44,973 nucleotides of DNA from a bacterium (GTDB lineage: Bacteria; Fidelibacterota; UBA2242), in the NCBI GenBank assembly GCA_018824205.1, contig JAHJGX010000032.1:1-44973 (forward strand), written 5' to 3'. The position numbers and the translations under genes were made by a program. The notes below the pieces were generated by a model. The model was given only the letters and a program-made list of their open reading frames with translations, was not told where the DNA came from and ran no database searches. Shown here in pieces: positions 1 through 8,907 of the stretch (position 1 is the stretch's first letter; each line of letters begins with the position of its first letter).

Positions 1-155
1 ACAATGACATCAAGCAGGGAATCCATTCTAAAACATTATTCAGAGATGAAAAGAGTTTAAAGAAGGGTGTTTTGTCACATATGCGGATGCTGCAGAAAAT
101 GCCTAAGCGAGTGAAGAATTACTTTAAACATCCAAAGATTGCATACGCAAGATGA
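1..155 (+). CDS. C-terminal end of an unidentified protein (partial)
   Basis: An open frame enters from the left edge (first full codon at 3) and ends at TGA 153-155, giving about 50 residues. They are rich in Lys, Arg and His and end in YFKHPKIAYAR. Codon use resembles the neighbouring genes and the other two plus frames are closed early, so this is probably the real tail of a gene. I do not recognise the family from this fragment. It converges on the minus-strand gene that ends at 224. Confidence 0.45.
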   Translation, partial: NDIKQGIHSKTLFRDEKSLKKGVLSHMRMLQKMPKRVKNYFKHPKIAYAR

Positions 156-171
156 ATTACACAATTAATAC

Positions 172-200
172 CCGCCGGTTTAATAATAAAAGACAGGCGG
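172..200. terminator. Possible weak bidirectional terminator hairpin
   Basis: CCGCC (172-176) can pair with GGCGG (196-200) across a 19-nt AT-rich loop, between two convergent genes. The stem is only 5 bp and neither side carries a clean T-run, so location is the main support. Confidence 0.25.
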
Positions 201-223
201 CTTAATCACGAGATAAGGAGGTG

Positions 224-3200
224 TTATTTCAACAACATCATTTTCTTTGTGAGAACTTTATTATTATTGATTAGCTGGTATATATACTGACCGGAGGGCA
301 GCGCAGAAGCGTCGTAACTATAGTTATAAAAACCGGTATTCAAGGACTGGTTCACAACTGTTGCTACCTTTCGTCCCAGTATATCATAAACCAGTAACTG
401 CGTTTCTCCGGCTTTATCAATCGAAAAGCGGAATGTCGTCGTCGGGTTGAACGGGTTTGGATAGTTCTGTTCCAGACTGAATTCCAGTGGTAATGCCGCC
501 GTCTCGATTGCGTTGCTGGGATAGACTGTATAGTAGAAACTGGTCGTATCAGATAATTCTCCGACACCATAATCCTTAACGATGATTTTAACGAGTGAGG
601 TTCCTGAATATTCTTTAAGTGTCTTCACATAAACGGTAGAGCCGGAGGTATGGCCCATTATGGAGAAATACACACCCGAAGTATCCGATTGACAGATAAT
701 TTCATGAATATCGGCTGCATCAGGGTCAGTCCAGCTTGGGCGTACTTTTACATATTTGCCGGCTGTTACGGATGTATCCGGTAAATCCTCAATTACCGGG
801 GCAGTATTGGGCGGCGCTTGTCCTGATGTCCGCTTCACCAGACGTAAATTATCAAAATACAGGCGACCGGACCATGCTCCGTTTTCGGGTTTGGACATGT
901 GGAAGCCTTCCATTTTGTAGGAAGTTCCATCCATTATTCCATTTCCAACAGGATTTTGTAATTCGCCAAACTCGTTCCAAATCCACTCTCCTATACTATT
1001 TGGATCCCCTAAGTCCCATTCAACCAGTTTCCAGCCGATCCAGTCAATAGTTGTCCACTTTGAAACCTCTGCAGTTTGTGCTCCAGTTTCGTATAGTGAG
1101 AAGCGGAATTGGCTATTGCTTTTGTCACCGTATATATATACCTGCAAAATCCAGGATGTATCAATATTTATGCTGGTTGTGGTACTTGTCCCGACGTGTT
1201 GACGGAGAAGATAATTTGTAGAGTCGGGAAGACTATTATCCCACTGGTATTTAAGATAGCCAGACTTTTTATCTTCATCATTGAATTCAGATGCAGGGAG
1301 AAAATTTGCAGTAGTGTGACCGAATTCTGATCCGGCGGCTACAACTCCCCACCACCCGCCGGAGCCGGTAGGCTTCCACCAGTCACCGTCACCGGAAAAA
1401 TCGTCTACTATTTGCTTGGTTGAATAATAGTAATTATCAGTTATAAAATCGATATAGATTTCGTCGTCAAGCGGATTTCCTAACGTATCGGTAATACCGG
1501 TTGTGAGTGTAAGAACATTGACTGCGTCGGACACCAGTTGGGAAAAGGGCTTGACATTTATAATGGAACGCTCATTAAAGGTATTAACAATTGCTTCAAT
1601 GGTTATGGGACGTCCGTCATTGATGAGCGAGATAGTCTGTGGATTAATTGTTTCCGGTTTGATCTGTTCATCAAATTCAATAGTGATCACATCATCGAGA
1701 TCGAACTTTTCGGTATTAACGTCGGGAAAACTGGACAACACAAGCGGTCCGCTGACATCTACATCGTAAGTTGTAAATGTTACGACGTGTTGATCACCGG
1801 GAGTACCATCCCCGTTTCCGTCGAGAGCAATTCCATTCACATCGGTTATTGATGGCAATAATGTCAATACATAACCGGTAGCAAATACCATCGGTTCTGC
1901 AAGGCGGAATGTCACGGTTGTGTTATCATTAATCCAGGTAAAGCCTTTAATCTGGATTTGGGGAGCGGTAGTGATTTTCGATGCAAATGCAGTTGTATCG
2001 ATTGATTTTGAGAATTCTATGGTTATTGCTTTGTTAATTGGAATCGTTTCACCATCCAACGGCGCAGACGAAACTACCGTAGGAGCATACGACGGAATGG
2101 AATCGGTTGTTGTAATATTAGATGGAATCGATTCGCTCCAATAGCGATCCAGACGGGTGGCCGAGTAATGGTATTTTCCGTTATAATTCTGGGTTCCCGG
2201 AAAACTATTGATGAAAGTATATGCAGTGTCCCCGAAATGGATATCAATAATATCGTCACTGTTTAAATCGAAGGTTTCATCTTCGGACCGATAAATGATA
2301 AACCATTGATTCTCCGTAACACTTAGATCCGGAGTGACGGTGATTTCATATTTGAGCGGATCTGATTTGACCAGATTAATGGACGGAGAAGCCAATGATG
2401 GATTTTGCCGATTACTGCGGATTTTGGTTTTCTTATCAAAAATTGTCTGCCCGGCTTCATTCCAATATTGAGCGCCGTTCCAGCTGCCGTAACTGAAAAA
2501 CTGAAAACCGTCTACAAAATCTACTGTTCGACATGCATTGACGATTTCCTTATGCCGGTACCAGATTTTACTATCGAGTAAAATATATGAACCCGGACCT
2601 GCTGAAAATAATCTCCCTGCATCGATTCCGGGCTGGATCCAGTAACCCCAGCTTTCTGAATGTCCTCCATTTAGCATATCATAAAAGCTTGAGCCGGTAG
2701 TCCAGTGATAATGCATCGGCGTCAGCTGCTCGACATAGCCCTCATTAAACCAGAGGGCGGCATCCTGATAAACCGTGCCGTAACCCTGCCAACCGGACCA
2801 ACGGTATTTTCCCAGCGCAGCAGGAGACAGTCTTACCCATGGTTTAACAGCCTGAATAGAGTCATGCAGAGTATGCACGAATTCTGTTACAGACCAGCGC
2901 CAGTAATCTTCCCATGATGAAAACGTTTGACCGGGAATATCATCGGGAATTCCACCATAGTAGGTGTGTTTTTCATCGTATAAGTACCGTCCGCCCTTAT
3001 TATTTTGAAGGTCTTCAATCAGTTCCTCAGTAATGAATCCGTCCAGCATGCGGGTTTCATCCATGGAAGCGGCATAACTTTTTGATTTTTTCGAGTTTGA
3101 ATATTCGTTCCAGCGAACATAATCCAGATGCAGTCCGTCAATATCATAATTGTTGACGATTTCCATAGCGACGTCAACAGTATAATCACGAACTGCCTGC

Positions 3201-3673
3201 AGACCAGGCGACAATGCTCTGCTTTCGGTCATTGCAATTCCCGACTGATCTCGACAGACCCACTCAGGATGCACAGCTGCCGGTGAGCCTTCTGCAGTAC
3301 TGGAAGCTGCGAAACAGTTAAACCAGGCGTGAACTTCCATGCCCCGTTTATGGGCTTCTTCAATCGCATAAGCTAGCGGATCATAACCGGGATCGGAACC
3401 TCCGGCATAAGATCCCCAGGGCTCGAATGAAGAATTATAGTAGGCGGTGCCGCCTTGCCGTACCTGCCATATGACAGCATTCATATTTGCGGCTTGATGG
3501 TTATCCAGAATTTGACGGACCCGTGCTTTGTTAGTTTCTACCGATGATGAAGCACTGATATGTTCCCACGTAATTACCCAGGTTGCCCGGAATTCTTCAT
3601 TGCTAGTCTGGGAAAAACTCAGCGATCCGAATAATAAAAGTGGAAGAATGATAAATGCGACTGATTGTTTCAA
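224..3673 (-). CDS. Secreted glycoside-hydrolase-like (GHL10) multidomain protein with C-terminal sorting domain
   Basis: 1149 aa from a TTG start with an AGGAGA ribosome site just upstream. Residues 1-21 are a signal peptide. Residues 28-410 match the glycosyl-hydrolase-like 10 family (YddW/DigH-like TIM barrel): FRATWVITWE at the start, EVHAWFN near 113, and GLHLDYVRW near 180 with a likely active-site Asp184. Two Big_5-type Ig-like domains follow (about 530-637 and 642-746), then a Trp-rich jelly-roll-like segment (about 755-960) that may bind carbohydrate, another Ig-like domain and, from about 1068, a sorting domain starting LEQNYPNPFNP. GHL10 members are linked to cleavage of glycans such as denuded peptidoglycan; the substrate here is unknown. 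It lies divergent to the rest of the window and is probably its own transcription unit. Confidence 0.88.
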   Translation of the reverse strand: MKQSVAFIILPLLLFGSLSFSQTSNEEFRATWVITWEHISASSSVETNKARVRQILDNHQAANMNAVIWQVRQGGTAYYNSSFEPWGSYAGGSDPGYDPLAYAIEEAHKRGMEVHAWFNCFAASSTAEGSPAAVHPEWVCRDQSGIAMTESRALSPGLQAVRDYTVDVAMEIVNNYDIDGLHLDYVRWNEYSNSKKSKSYAASMDETRMLDGFITEELIEDLQNNKGGRYLYDEKHTYYGGIPDDIPGQTFSSWEDYWRWSVTEFVHTLHDSIQAVKPWVRLSPAALGKYRWSGWQGYGTVYQDAALWFNEGYVEQLTPMHYHWTTGSSFYDMLNGGHSESWGYWIQPGIDAGRLFSAGPGSYILLDSKIWYRHKEIVNACRTVDFVDGFQFFSYGSWNGAQYWNEAGQTIFDKKTKIRSNRQNPSLASPSINLVKSDPLKYEITVTPDLSVTENQWFIIYRSEDETFDLNSDDIIDIHFGDTAYTFINSFPGTQNYNGKYHYSATRLDRYWSESIPSNITTTDSIPSYAPTVVSSAPLDGETIPINKAITIEFSKSIDTTAFASKITTAPQIQIKGFTWINDNTTVTFRLAEPMVFATGYVLTLLPSITDVNGIALDGNGDGTPGDQHVVTFTTYDVDVSGPLVLSSFPDVNTEKFDLDDVITIEFDEQIKPETINPQTISLINDGRPITIEAIVNTFNERSIINVKPFSQLVSDAVNVLTLTTGITDTLGNPLDDEIYIDFITDNYYYSTKQIVDDFSGDGDWWKPTGSGGWWGVVAAGSEFGHTTANFLPASEFNDEDKKSGYLKYQWDNSLPDSTNYLLRQHVGTSTTTSINIDTSWILQVYIYGDKSNSQFRFSLYETGAQTAEVSKWTTIDWIGWKLVEWDLGDPNSIGEWIWNEFGELQNPVGNGIMDGTSYKMEGFHMSKPENGAWSGRLYFDNLRLVKRTSGQAPPNTAPVIEDLPDTSVTAGKYVKVRPSWTDPDAADIHEIICQSDTSGVYFSIMGHTSGSTVYVKTLKEYSGTSLVKIIVKDYGVGELSDTTSFYYTVYPSNAIETAALPLEFSLEQNYPNPFNPTTTFRFSIDKAGETQLLVYDILGRKVATVVNQSLNTGFYNYSYDASALPSGQYIYQLINNNKVLTKKMMLLK

Positions 3674-3920
3674 TTGAATCTCCTTTTCTTGTACGGGAAT
3701 AATTTATAGATAATTCGTCAACCTTACAATCAGCTTTTTTCCAAAGTTGATGCAGAACAAATTCCGACTCGAATTGATCAGATTATTTTGAAAATATTAA
3801 TAATCGTCTTTGCCTCTTTCAAAAAAAATCGAGAAATTCAATAGGTTTACATGATTCTTTGGAGTATTCAATTATAAACGAGTTTATATCTGTAAAAGGT
3901 GTTGGAGAATTGATCGGGTT

Positions 3921-4739
3921 TTGAAGAAATTATTGCTCCTTATCCTGTTTATTGCTGTTATTGGTTCGGGTATATTCATTATACGGAAGAATCCGGAAGA
4001 TCAGCTGAAAAAGATCGTTTATCCTTCAGAATTTCGGGTAATGACATACAACATTCATCATGGTGTCGGAACCGACGGAATGTACAGTTTGTCCCGAATC
4101 GTACGGGTTATCCGGGAACATGCTCCGCACATCATCTGCTTAAATGAGGTTGATTATAAAACCGAACGTACCTATCGCGACGATCAGGCCCGGATTTTAG
4201 CAGCAGAATTGGGAATGGAATTTACCTTTGCCCGAAACCTGTCACTTCAGGGAGGCTGGTACGGAAATGCGATTCTGTCAAAATATCCGATCTATTTCTC
4301 GGAAAATAAAATCCTTTCCAAACGGGAAGGCGATGAACCCCGCGGAATGCTGCATACAATTATATCGGTAAATAATCAAAAACTTCATATATACGGGACA
4401 CATTTAAGTACCGATTCGCTTTACAATTCTGTCGAATTAAAAGAATTATTAAATCATGCCCTGGATTGGGGACTTGACGAACCCGCAATCATTGCCGGCG
4501 ACCTGAATATGCCACCGGACTCAAAGCGGATCAACGATTTAACCTATTATTTTTACGATGTCGGTGCGCTCGCAAAGCAGGAATATTCGACATATCCATC
4601 CGCCAATCCGGAAAAGCGGATTGATTATATCTTTATGAATGATAAACTCGTACCGTTCTCTGTTCAAACTATTGAAAATGATTATAGCCGTGTAGCCAGT
4701 GATCATCTTCCGGTGTTGGCAAAGTTTCGAATAAAATAG
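3921..4739 (+). CDS. Membrane-anchored endonuclease/exonuclease/phosphatase family protein
   Basis: 272 aa. The TTG at 3921 is the only plausible start and has GGAG about 13 nt upstream. Residues 3-21 form an N-terminal anchor or signal segment without a lipobox, so the enzyme should act outside the cytoplasm. The whole EEP fold is present: MTYNIH (Asn44), CLNEVD (Glu76), YGTHLS (His161), AGDLNMP (Asp194, Asn196), RIDYIF (Asp235) and the terminal SDHLP (Asp261, His262). EEP enzymes are metal-dependent phosphodiesterases or phosphatases acting on nucleic acids, lipids or inositol phosphates; the substrate cannot be told from sequence. It is 38 nt upstream of the aldehyde dehydrogenase and may be co-transcribed with it. 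Confidence 0.85.
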   Translation: MKKLLLLILFIAVIGSGIFIIRKNPEDQLKKIVYPSEFRVMTYNIHHGVGTDGMYSLSRIVRVIREHAPHIICLNEVDYKTERTYRDDQARILAAELGMEFTFARNLSLQGGWYGNAILSKYPIYFSENKILSKREGDEPRGMLHTIISVNNQKLHIYGTHLSTDSLYNSVELKELLNHALDWGLDEPAIIAGDLNMPPDSKRINDLTYYFYDVGALAKQEYSTYPSANPEKRIDYIFMNDKLVPFSVQTIENDYSRVASDHLPVLAKFRIK

Positions 4740-4777
4740 AAAAACAAAATAAATTTCAAAAGAGGAGAAGACTTAGA

Positions 4778-6313
4778 ATGCTTGATTTCTTAAAAGAATT
4801 GGGAATTAAGGAGGTAAACTACGGCGCCAGTTTGGGAAACAGTGATGGTTGGATCAAAACCAAAGGGAAAGAACTGCTCAGCTATTCGCCGATCGACGGG
4901 AAACCGATAGCGAAAGTGATTCAGGCGACCGCTGAAGATTACGAGACGGTTATCCGTGAAGCGCAGAAGGCATTTACAAGCTGGCGGATGATCCCGGCTC
5001 CCCAAAGAGGATTGATTGTAAGGGAAATCGGTGAAATATTACGGAAGTATAAAGAACCCTTAGGCAAACTCGTGACGCTCGAAATGGGAAAAATCATAGC
5101 CGAAGGCATGGGCGAAGTTCAGGAAATGATCGACATTGCGGATTTTGCTGTCGGTCAAAGCCGGATGCTTTACGGCTCTACAATGCACAGCGAACGCCCG
5201 CAGCATCGCATGTACGATCAGTATCATCCCTATGGGGTTATCGGTATTATTACGGCGTTTAATTTCCCTGTTGCCGTATGGGCCTGGAATTCGTTAATTG
5301 CCGCGGTTTGTGGAGATGTTAATGTGTGGAAACCAAGTTCCAAAGCTCCGCTTACCGCGATTGCCGTTCAGAAAATCATCGCCCCGGTTGTTGATAAGTA
5401 CGACATCAAGGGAGTTTTCAATATGGTCATCGGCAAAGGCTCGGAAGTCGGTGAACTGATGATTAATGACAAACGTGTTCCGTTGATCAGTATGACGGGC
5501 AGCACCGCCATGGGTAAACGAATCGGCGAAGCAGTGGGAAAACGACTTGGCCGTACTATTCTTGAATTAGGTGGAAATAACGCTATTATCGTGACCGAAA
5601 ATGCCGATCTGGATATGGCTGTCCGCGCCACTCTTTTTGGCGCTGTTGGCACTGCCGGGCAGCGCTGTACATCGACCCGTCGGATCATCATTCATAAATC
5701 AGTAAAAGATAAATTTACCGGCAGTCTGGTAAAAGCGTACTCCCAGGTACCTATCGGCAACCCGCTGAATGCTGGTGTGTTAATGGGACCGGTGATCGAT
5801 CAGGCCGCTGTTGATCTGATGATGGCGGCGATTGAAAAAGCAAAACAATCCGGTGCAAAATTATTGTGTGGCGGCAATGTTCATAAAATTGATGGTCTTG
5901 ATGGAGGATTTTATGTGCAGCCGACAATCATAGAAGCAAAGAATGACTATGCTATTGTCCAGGAAGAGACCTTTGCACCGATTCTCTATATCATTGAATA
6001 TGCTGATTTTGATGAAGCCATTCGGCTTCATAACGATGTACCGCAGGGATTAAGTTCAGCGGTTTTTACATCATCGATGAATTATCAGGAACAATTTTTA
6101 TCACACATCGGTTCCGATTGCGGAATTGCCAATGTCAATATCGGTACATCGGGCGCTGAAATCGGCGGAGCGTTCGGTGGCGAAAAGGAGACTGGCGGCG
6201 GCCGGGAATCCGGATCCGATGCCTGGAAAGCCTATATGCGGCGACAGACCAATACCATTAACTGGGGTAAGGAACTGCCGCTGGCACAGGGAATCAAGTT
6301 CGATATCGATTAA
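4778..6313 (+). CDS. ALDH7-family aldehyde dehydrogenase (antiquitin / L-piperidine-6-carboxylate dehydrogenase type)
   Basis: 511 aa, full length, starting at ATG 4778 after AGAGGAG. It follows the antiquitin (ALDH7A1) family closely along its whole length: the FNFP loop near 161, WKPSS (cofactor-binding Lys185), LELGGNN (general base Glu263), GTAGQRCT (catalytic Cys297) and a C-terminal stretch with GGAFGGEK and ESGSDAWK. Family members oxidise alpha-aminoadipic semialdehyde/piperidine-6-carboxylate with NAD+ in lysine breakdown (bacterial names amaB or pcd), and other aldehydes more loosely. No other lysine-catabolism gene is in the window, so the substrate is an inference. A strong hairpin terminator follows. 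Confidence 0.93.
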   Translation: MLDFLKELGIKEVNYGASLGNSDGWIKTKGKELLSYSPIDGKPIAKVIQATAEDYETVIREAQKAFTSWRMIPAPQRGLIVREIGEILRKYKEPLGKLVTLEMGKIIAEGMGEVQEMIDIADFAVGQSRMLYGSTMHSERPQHRMYDQYHPYGVIGIITAFNFPVAVWAWNSLIAAVCGDVNVWKPSSKAPLTAIAVQKIIAPVVDKYDIKGVFNMVIGKGSEVGELMINDKRVPLISMTGSTAMGKRIGEAVGKRLGRTILELGGNNAIIVTENADLDMAVRATLFGAVGTAGQRCTSTRRIIIHKSVKDKFTGSLVKAYSQVPIGNPLNAGVLMGPVIDQAAVDLMMAAIEKAKQSGAKLLCGGNVHKIDGLDGGFYVQPTIIEAKNDYAIVQEETFAPILYIIEYADFDEAIRLHNDVPQGLSSAVFTSSMNYQEQFLSHIGSDCGIANVNIGTSGAEIGGAFGGEKETGGGRESGSDAWKAYMRRQTNTINWGKELPLAQGIKFDID

Positions 6314-6366
6314 TTACTGTGTTGATACAGGGATCACGGCCCATTAAATTGTTTTTGGGGATCGCA

Positions 6367-6402
6367 CAAAGGACAGGAACTTTACCTGTCCTTTGTTTAT
6401 TA
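6367..6402 (+). terminator. Rho-independent terminator after the aldehyde dehydrogenase
   Basis: A perfect 11-bp stem, CAAAGGACAGG (6367-6377) with CCTGTCCTTTG (6385-6395), has a 7-nt loop and is followed by a T-rich TTTATTATAA tract. It separates the dehydrogenase transcript from rsmI. Confidence 0.85.
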
Positions 6403-6421
6403 TAACTGCTAAATTCAGGGC

Positions 6422-7123
6422 ATGAGCAAAGGTATTCTTTACATCGTTTCAACGCCTATAGGGAATCTGGACGATATCACCCTGAGGGCTATTAATATTC
6501 TAAAAACCGTCGATATAATTGCCTGCGAAGATACCCGACATTCCGCTAAACTGCTAAGTCATTATGATATTAAAACGAAGAAAATCAGTTATTATGATGA
6601 AATCGAAGATAAACGCAGTAGTACACTGATTCGGATGCTTGAATCCGGGAAAAATGTCGCATTAATTTCCGATGCCGGAACTCCGGGAATCAGCGATCCG
6701 GGTTATCGGGTAATCCAAAAGGCGGTCGATGCAGATATATCCGTAATTCCGGTACCGGGTCCGTCATCATTACTATCTGTGCTGGTCTCATCGGGATTTG
6801 CCACTGATCGCTTTACTTTTGAGGGATTTTTGCCACGTAAAAAAGGGCGGAAAACCAGGCTTGAAGAACTGGCAGCAGAAACCCGCACAATGATCATATT
6901 CGAGAGTCCGGTCCGGTTGCTAAAAACTCTGGCGGATCTATCTGTGTATTTTGGAGATCGGCGGATTGTTATTGGACGGGAAATGACCAAATTTTATGAG
7001 GAATACGTGCGGGGTAGTATCCCGGAAGTAATTAGTCATTTTGAGGAATCAAAACCCCGCGGTGAATTTGTTCTGGTGATTGAAGGCTTAACCCGAAAAT
7101 TGAAAAAATCAATCTCCGACTAA
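6422..7123 (+). CDS. rsmI: 16S rRNA (cytidine-1402-2'-O)-methyltransferase RsmI
   Basis: 233 aa from ATG 6422 with only a weak AGGG ribosome site. Family signatures are clear: LYIVSTPIGNLDDIT at the N-terminus, ACEDTRHS near 35, LISDAGTPGISDPG near 80, PVPGPSS near 111, FEGFLPRK near 134 and FYEEYVRG near 195. RsmI uses SAM to methylate the ribose of C1402 in the 16S rRNA P-site region. The protein lacks the longer C-terminal tail of some homologues, but the catalytic fold looks complete. It lies 15 nt upstream of the DUF362 gene, so the two are probably co-transcribed. Confidence 0.95.
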   Translation: MSKGILYIVSTPIGNLDDITLRAINILKTVDIIACEDTRHSAKLLSHYDIKTKKISYYDEIEDKRSSTLIRMLESGKNVALISDAGTPGISDPGYRVIQKAVDADISVIPVPGPSSLLSVLVSSGFATDRFTFEGFLPRKKGRKTRLEELAAETRTMIIFESPVRLLKTLADLSVYFGDRRIVIGREMTKFYEEYVRGSIPEVISHFEESKPRGEFVLVIEGLTRKLKKSISD

Positions 7124-7138
7124 GACATTATCTATTCC

Positions 7139-8305
7139 ATGAATAATAATCATTCGATTGTTGCCGTTGTAAAATGTCAAACCTATACAAGGAGCGACGT
7201 CCAAAAAGCTGTCCGCATTGGGATTGAATTAATCGGCGGACTTTCAACGGTATTTTCCAATAATGAACAGAACCTATTACTGAAACCCAATGCGCTGTCC
7301 GGTAAAACTCCGGATAAATGCGTCACCACTCATCCGGAAGTGTTTCGGGCCGTTGCACAACTTCTTCAGGAATCATCCTTTCAGCTGACGTATGGTGATT
7401 CTTCGGCTATTGGTAAAATCAGCAGCGTTTTCACTAAAATTGGCATAAAACCTGTCGCCGATGAGTTGAATATTCCATTGGCGGATTTTGAAAACGGGCA
7501 GATGGTTTCATTTCCAGAGGGGCATCGTATCAAGCAGTTCAACTTGGCGAATGCTGTCAGTGATTGTGACGCCATTATCAGTTTGCCCAAATTAAAAACC
7601 CATAATCTGACCCGGATGACCGGTGCAGTGAAAAACCAGTTTGGCTGCATTCCGGGATTTTCAAAACCGGAATTTCATGTTAAACTTCCCGATGCTCAAC
7701 ATTTTTCCGAGATGCTGGTGGATTTGAATCGTCTTCTGAAGCCGAAATTGTTTGTGATGGACGCGATTCAGTCCATGGAAGGAAACGGTCCAGGAAGTGG
7801 GGATCCGGTTAATACAGGTTTTCTACTGTTCAGTACGGATCCGGTCGCGATGGATTCTGTTGCGTGTCTCATTATAAATATTCAACCTGAAAGGGTTCCG
7901 ACAAATAAGATTGGCGCCGAAAGGGAGCTGGGAATTTGCGATATCAACCGGATTCGGATTGTTGGCGATGACTGGCATCAGTTTGTTCAAAAAGATTTTA
8001 ATATTTCCAGGGGACCTCAAATTGAAAACGGCTCCTCTTGGAAGTACAGGCTTGCCCGGAAATTATTGACATCCAAGCCGGTCATTAATCCGAAACTGTG
8101 CCAAAAATGTAATGTCTGTGTCGAACAATGTCCTGTCGTTCCCAAAGCATTATTCTTGAAGGATGGGAAACGTCCCCGACCGCCTGTATTTGATTATCAA
8201 AAATGCATTCGCTGCTATTGCTGTCAGGAGGTTTGTCCACATGGCGCACTATATGCCTATGTTCCGCTTACGCGAAAGATTTTCGATTTTGTATATCCAT
8301 TTTAG
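7139..8305 (+). CDS. DUF362 protein with two C-terminal 4Fe-4S clusters
   Basis: 388 aa. Residues 1 to about 300 match DUF362 (LLLKPNALSG near 42, ISLPKLKTHN near 145, a TDPVAMDSVA stretch near 230). Near residue 319 and again near 357 there are CxxCxxCxxxCP motifs (CQKCNVCVEQCP and CIRCYCCQEVCP) that would bind two 4Fe-4S clusters. A ferredoxin-like cytoplasmic redox role is likely but the reaction is unknown for this family. No clear ribosome site precedes ATG 7139; it may rely on coupling with rsmI 15 nt upstream. Confidence 0.88.
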   Translation: MNNNHSIVAVVKCQTYTRSDVQKAVRIGIELIGGLSTVFSNNEQNLLLKPNALSGKTPDKCVTTHPEVFRAVAQLLQESSFQLTYGDSSAIGKISSVFTKIGIKPVADELNIPLADFENGQMVSFPEGHRIKQFNLANAVSDCDAIISLPKLKTHNLTRMTGAVKNQFGCIPGFSKPEFHVKLPDAQHFSEMLVDLNRLLKPKLFVMDAIQSMEGNGPGSGDPVNTGFLLFSTDPVAMDSVACLIINIQPERVPTNKIGAERELGICDINRIRIVGDDWHQFVQKDFNISRGPQIENGSSWKYRLARKLLTSKPVINPKLCQKCNVCVEQCPVVPKALFLKDGKRPRPPVFDYQKCIRCYCCQEVCPHGALYAYVPLTRKIFDFVYPF

Positions 8306-8314
8306 CGAGGTGTT

Positions 8315-8692
8315 ATGATTCCTTTTTACTTTTTTGAAAGTCTGATATTTCTGATATTCGGATTGGTATTAATACTTAAAAACGTTCTTATTAAAAACCT
8401 CCTCAAGTATATTCATGAAAAGAACCTGTTTTTCATTCCCGGTTTCATTGAGATTATCATGGGGCTGTCGACACTGTATTTCCGTCATGACACGCAGCTC
8501 AGTTCCCTTGTTTTTCTCGTTGGTATTCTACTTTTCATTGATGGCGTTTTTTATCTGTTAATGTCTGACAAACTTAGCTCGACAATTGAGTGGATGCTGA
8601 AACTTGAAGATAAAAGTTTTCGAATATACGGTCTGTTTATCATTATCATTGCAGCCGGTTTGGTAAGTTCAGCTTTTTTCATTGTGCAATAA
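8315..8692 (+). CDS. Small integral membrane protein of unknown function
   Basis: 125 aa, ATG 8315 after GAGGTG. It has about four hydrophobic segments (roughly 3-22, 38-55, 63-82 and 102-122) separated by short basic or polar loops and no signal peptide. I cannot assign a family. It starts 9 nt after the DUF362 gene and probably ends that rsmI-led operon. Confidence 0.75.
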   Translation: MIPFYFFESLIFLIFGLVLILKNVLIKNLLKYIHEKNLFFIPGFIEIIMGLSTLYFRHDTQLSSLVFLVGILLFIDGVFYLLMSDKLSSTIEWMLKLEDKSFRIYGLFIIIIAAGLVSSAFFIVQ

Positions 8693-8844
8693 CACAATTG
8701 GTTTATAATGGAACCGCAAGTGACTTTAATCTACTCGTTCAATGGGCATAACGATGTTGTTCATCTCTATAATTCTTTTCAGCGTTTTCTATTGGCAAGT
8801 CAGTTAAAAGATAAATAAAAGCCTGAAATTTGTGTAAAAAACTG

Positions 8845-8873
8845 TTGACAAGTTACTTTGTAAATAATATATT
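8845..8873 (+). promoter_or_regulatory. Sigma70-type promoter of the alpha-glucan locus
   Basis: A perfect -35 TTGACA (8845-8850) and -10 TATATT (8868-8873) are separated by the ideal 17 nt. The predicted start lies near 8880, shortly before the first amylase gene. This is the clearest promoter-like sequence in the window and heads the long co-directional gene run. Confidence 0.65.
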
Positions 8874-8887
8874 GTCACGTTAGTAAC
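8852..8887. promoter_or_regulatory. Candidate operator (inverted repeat) over the -10 region
   Basis: GTTACT (8852-8857) and AGTAAC (8882-8887) form a perfect 6-bp inverted repeat with a 24-nt spacer that brackets the -10 box. A smaller TTAC-TTT-GTAA dyad lies at 8853-8863. The position suits a repressor; the TrmB-like protein encoded at 37333 is the natural candidate. The short arms could be chance. Confidence 0.35.
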
Positions 8888-8907
8888 TCAGATGTGAACT
8901 ACACAAA

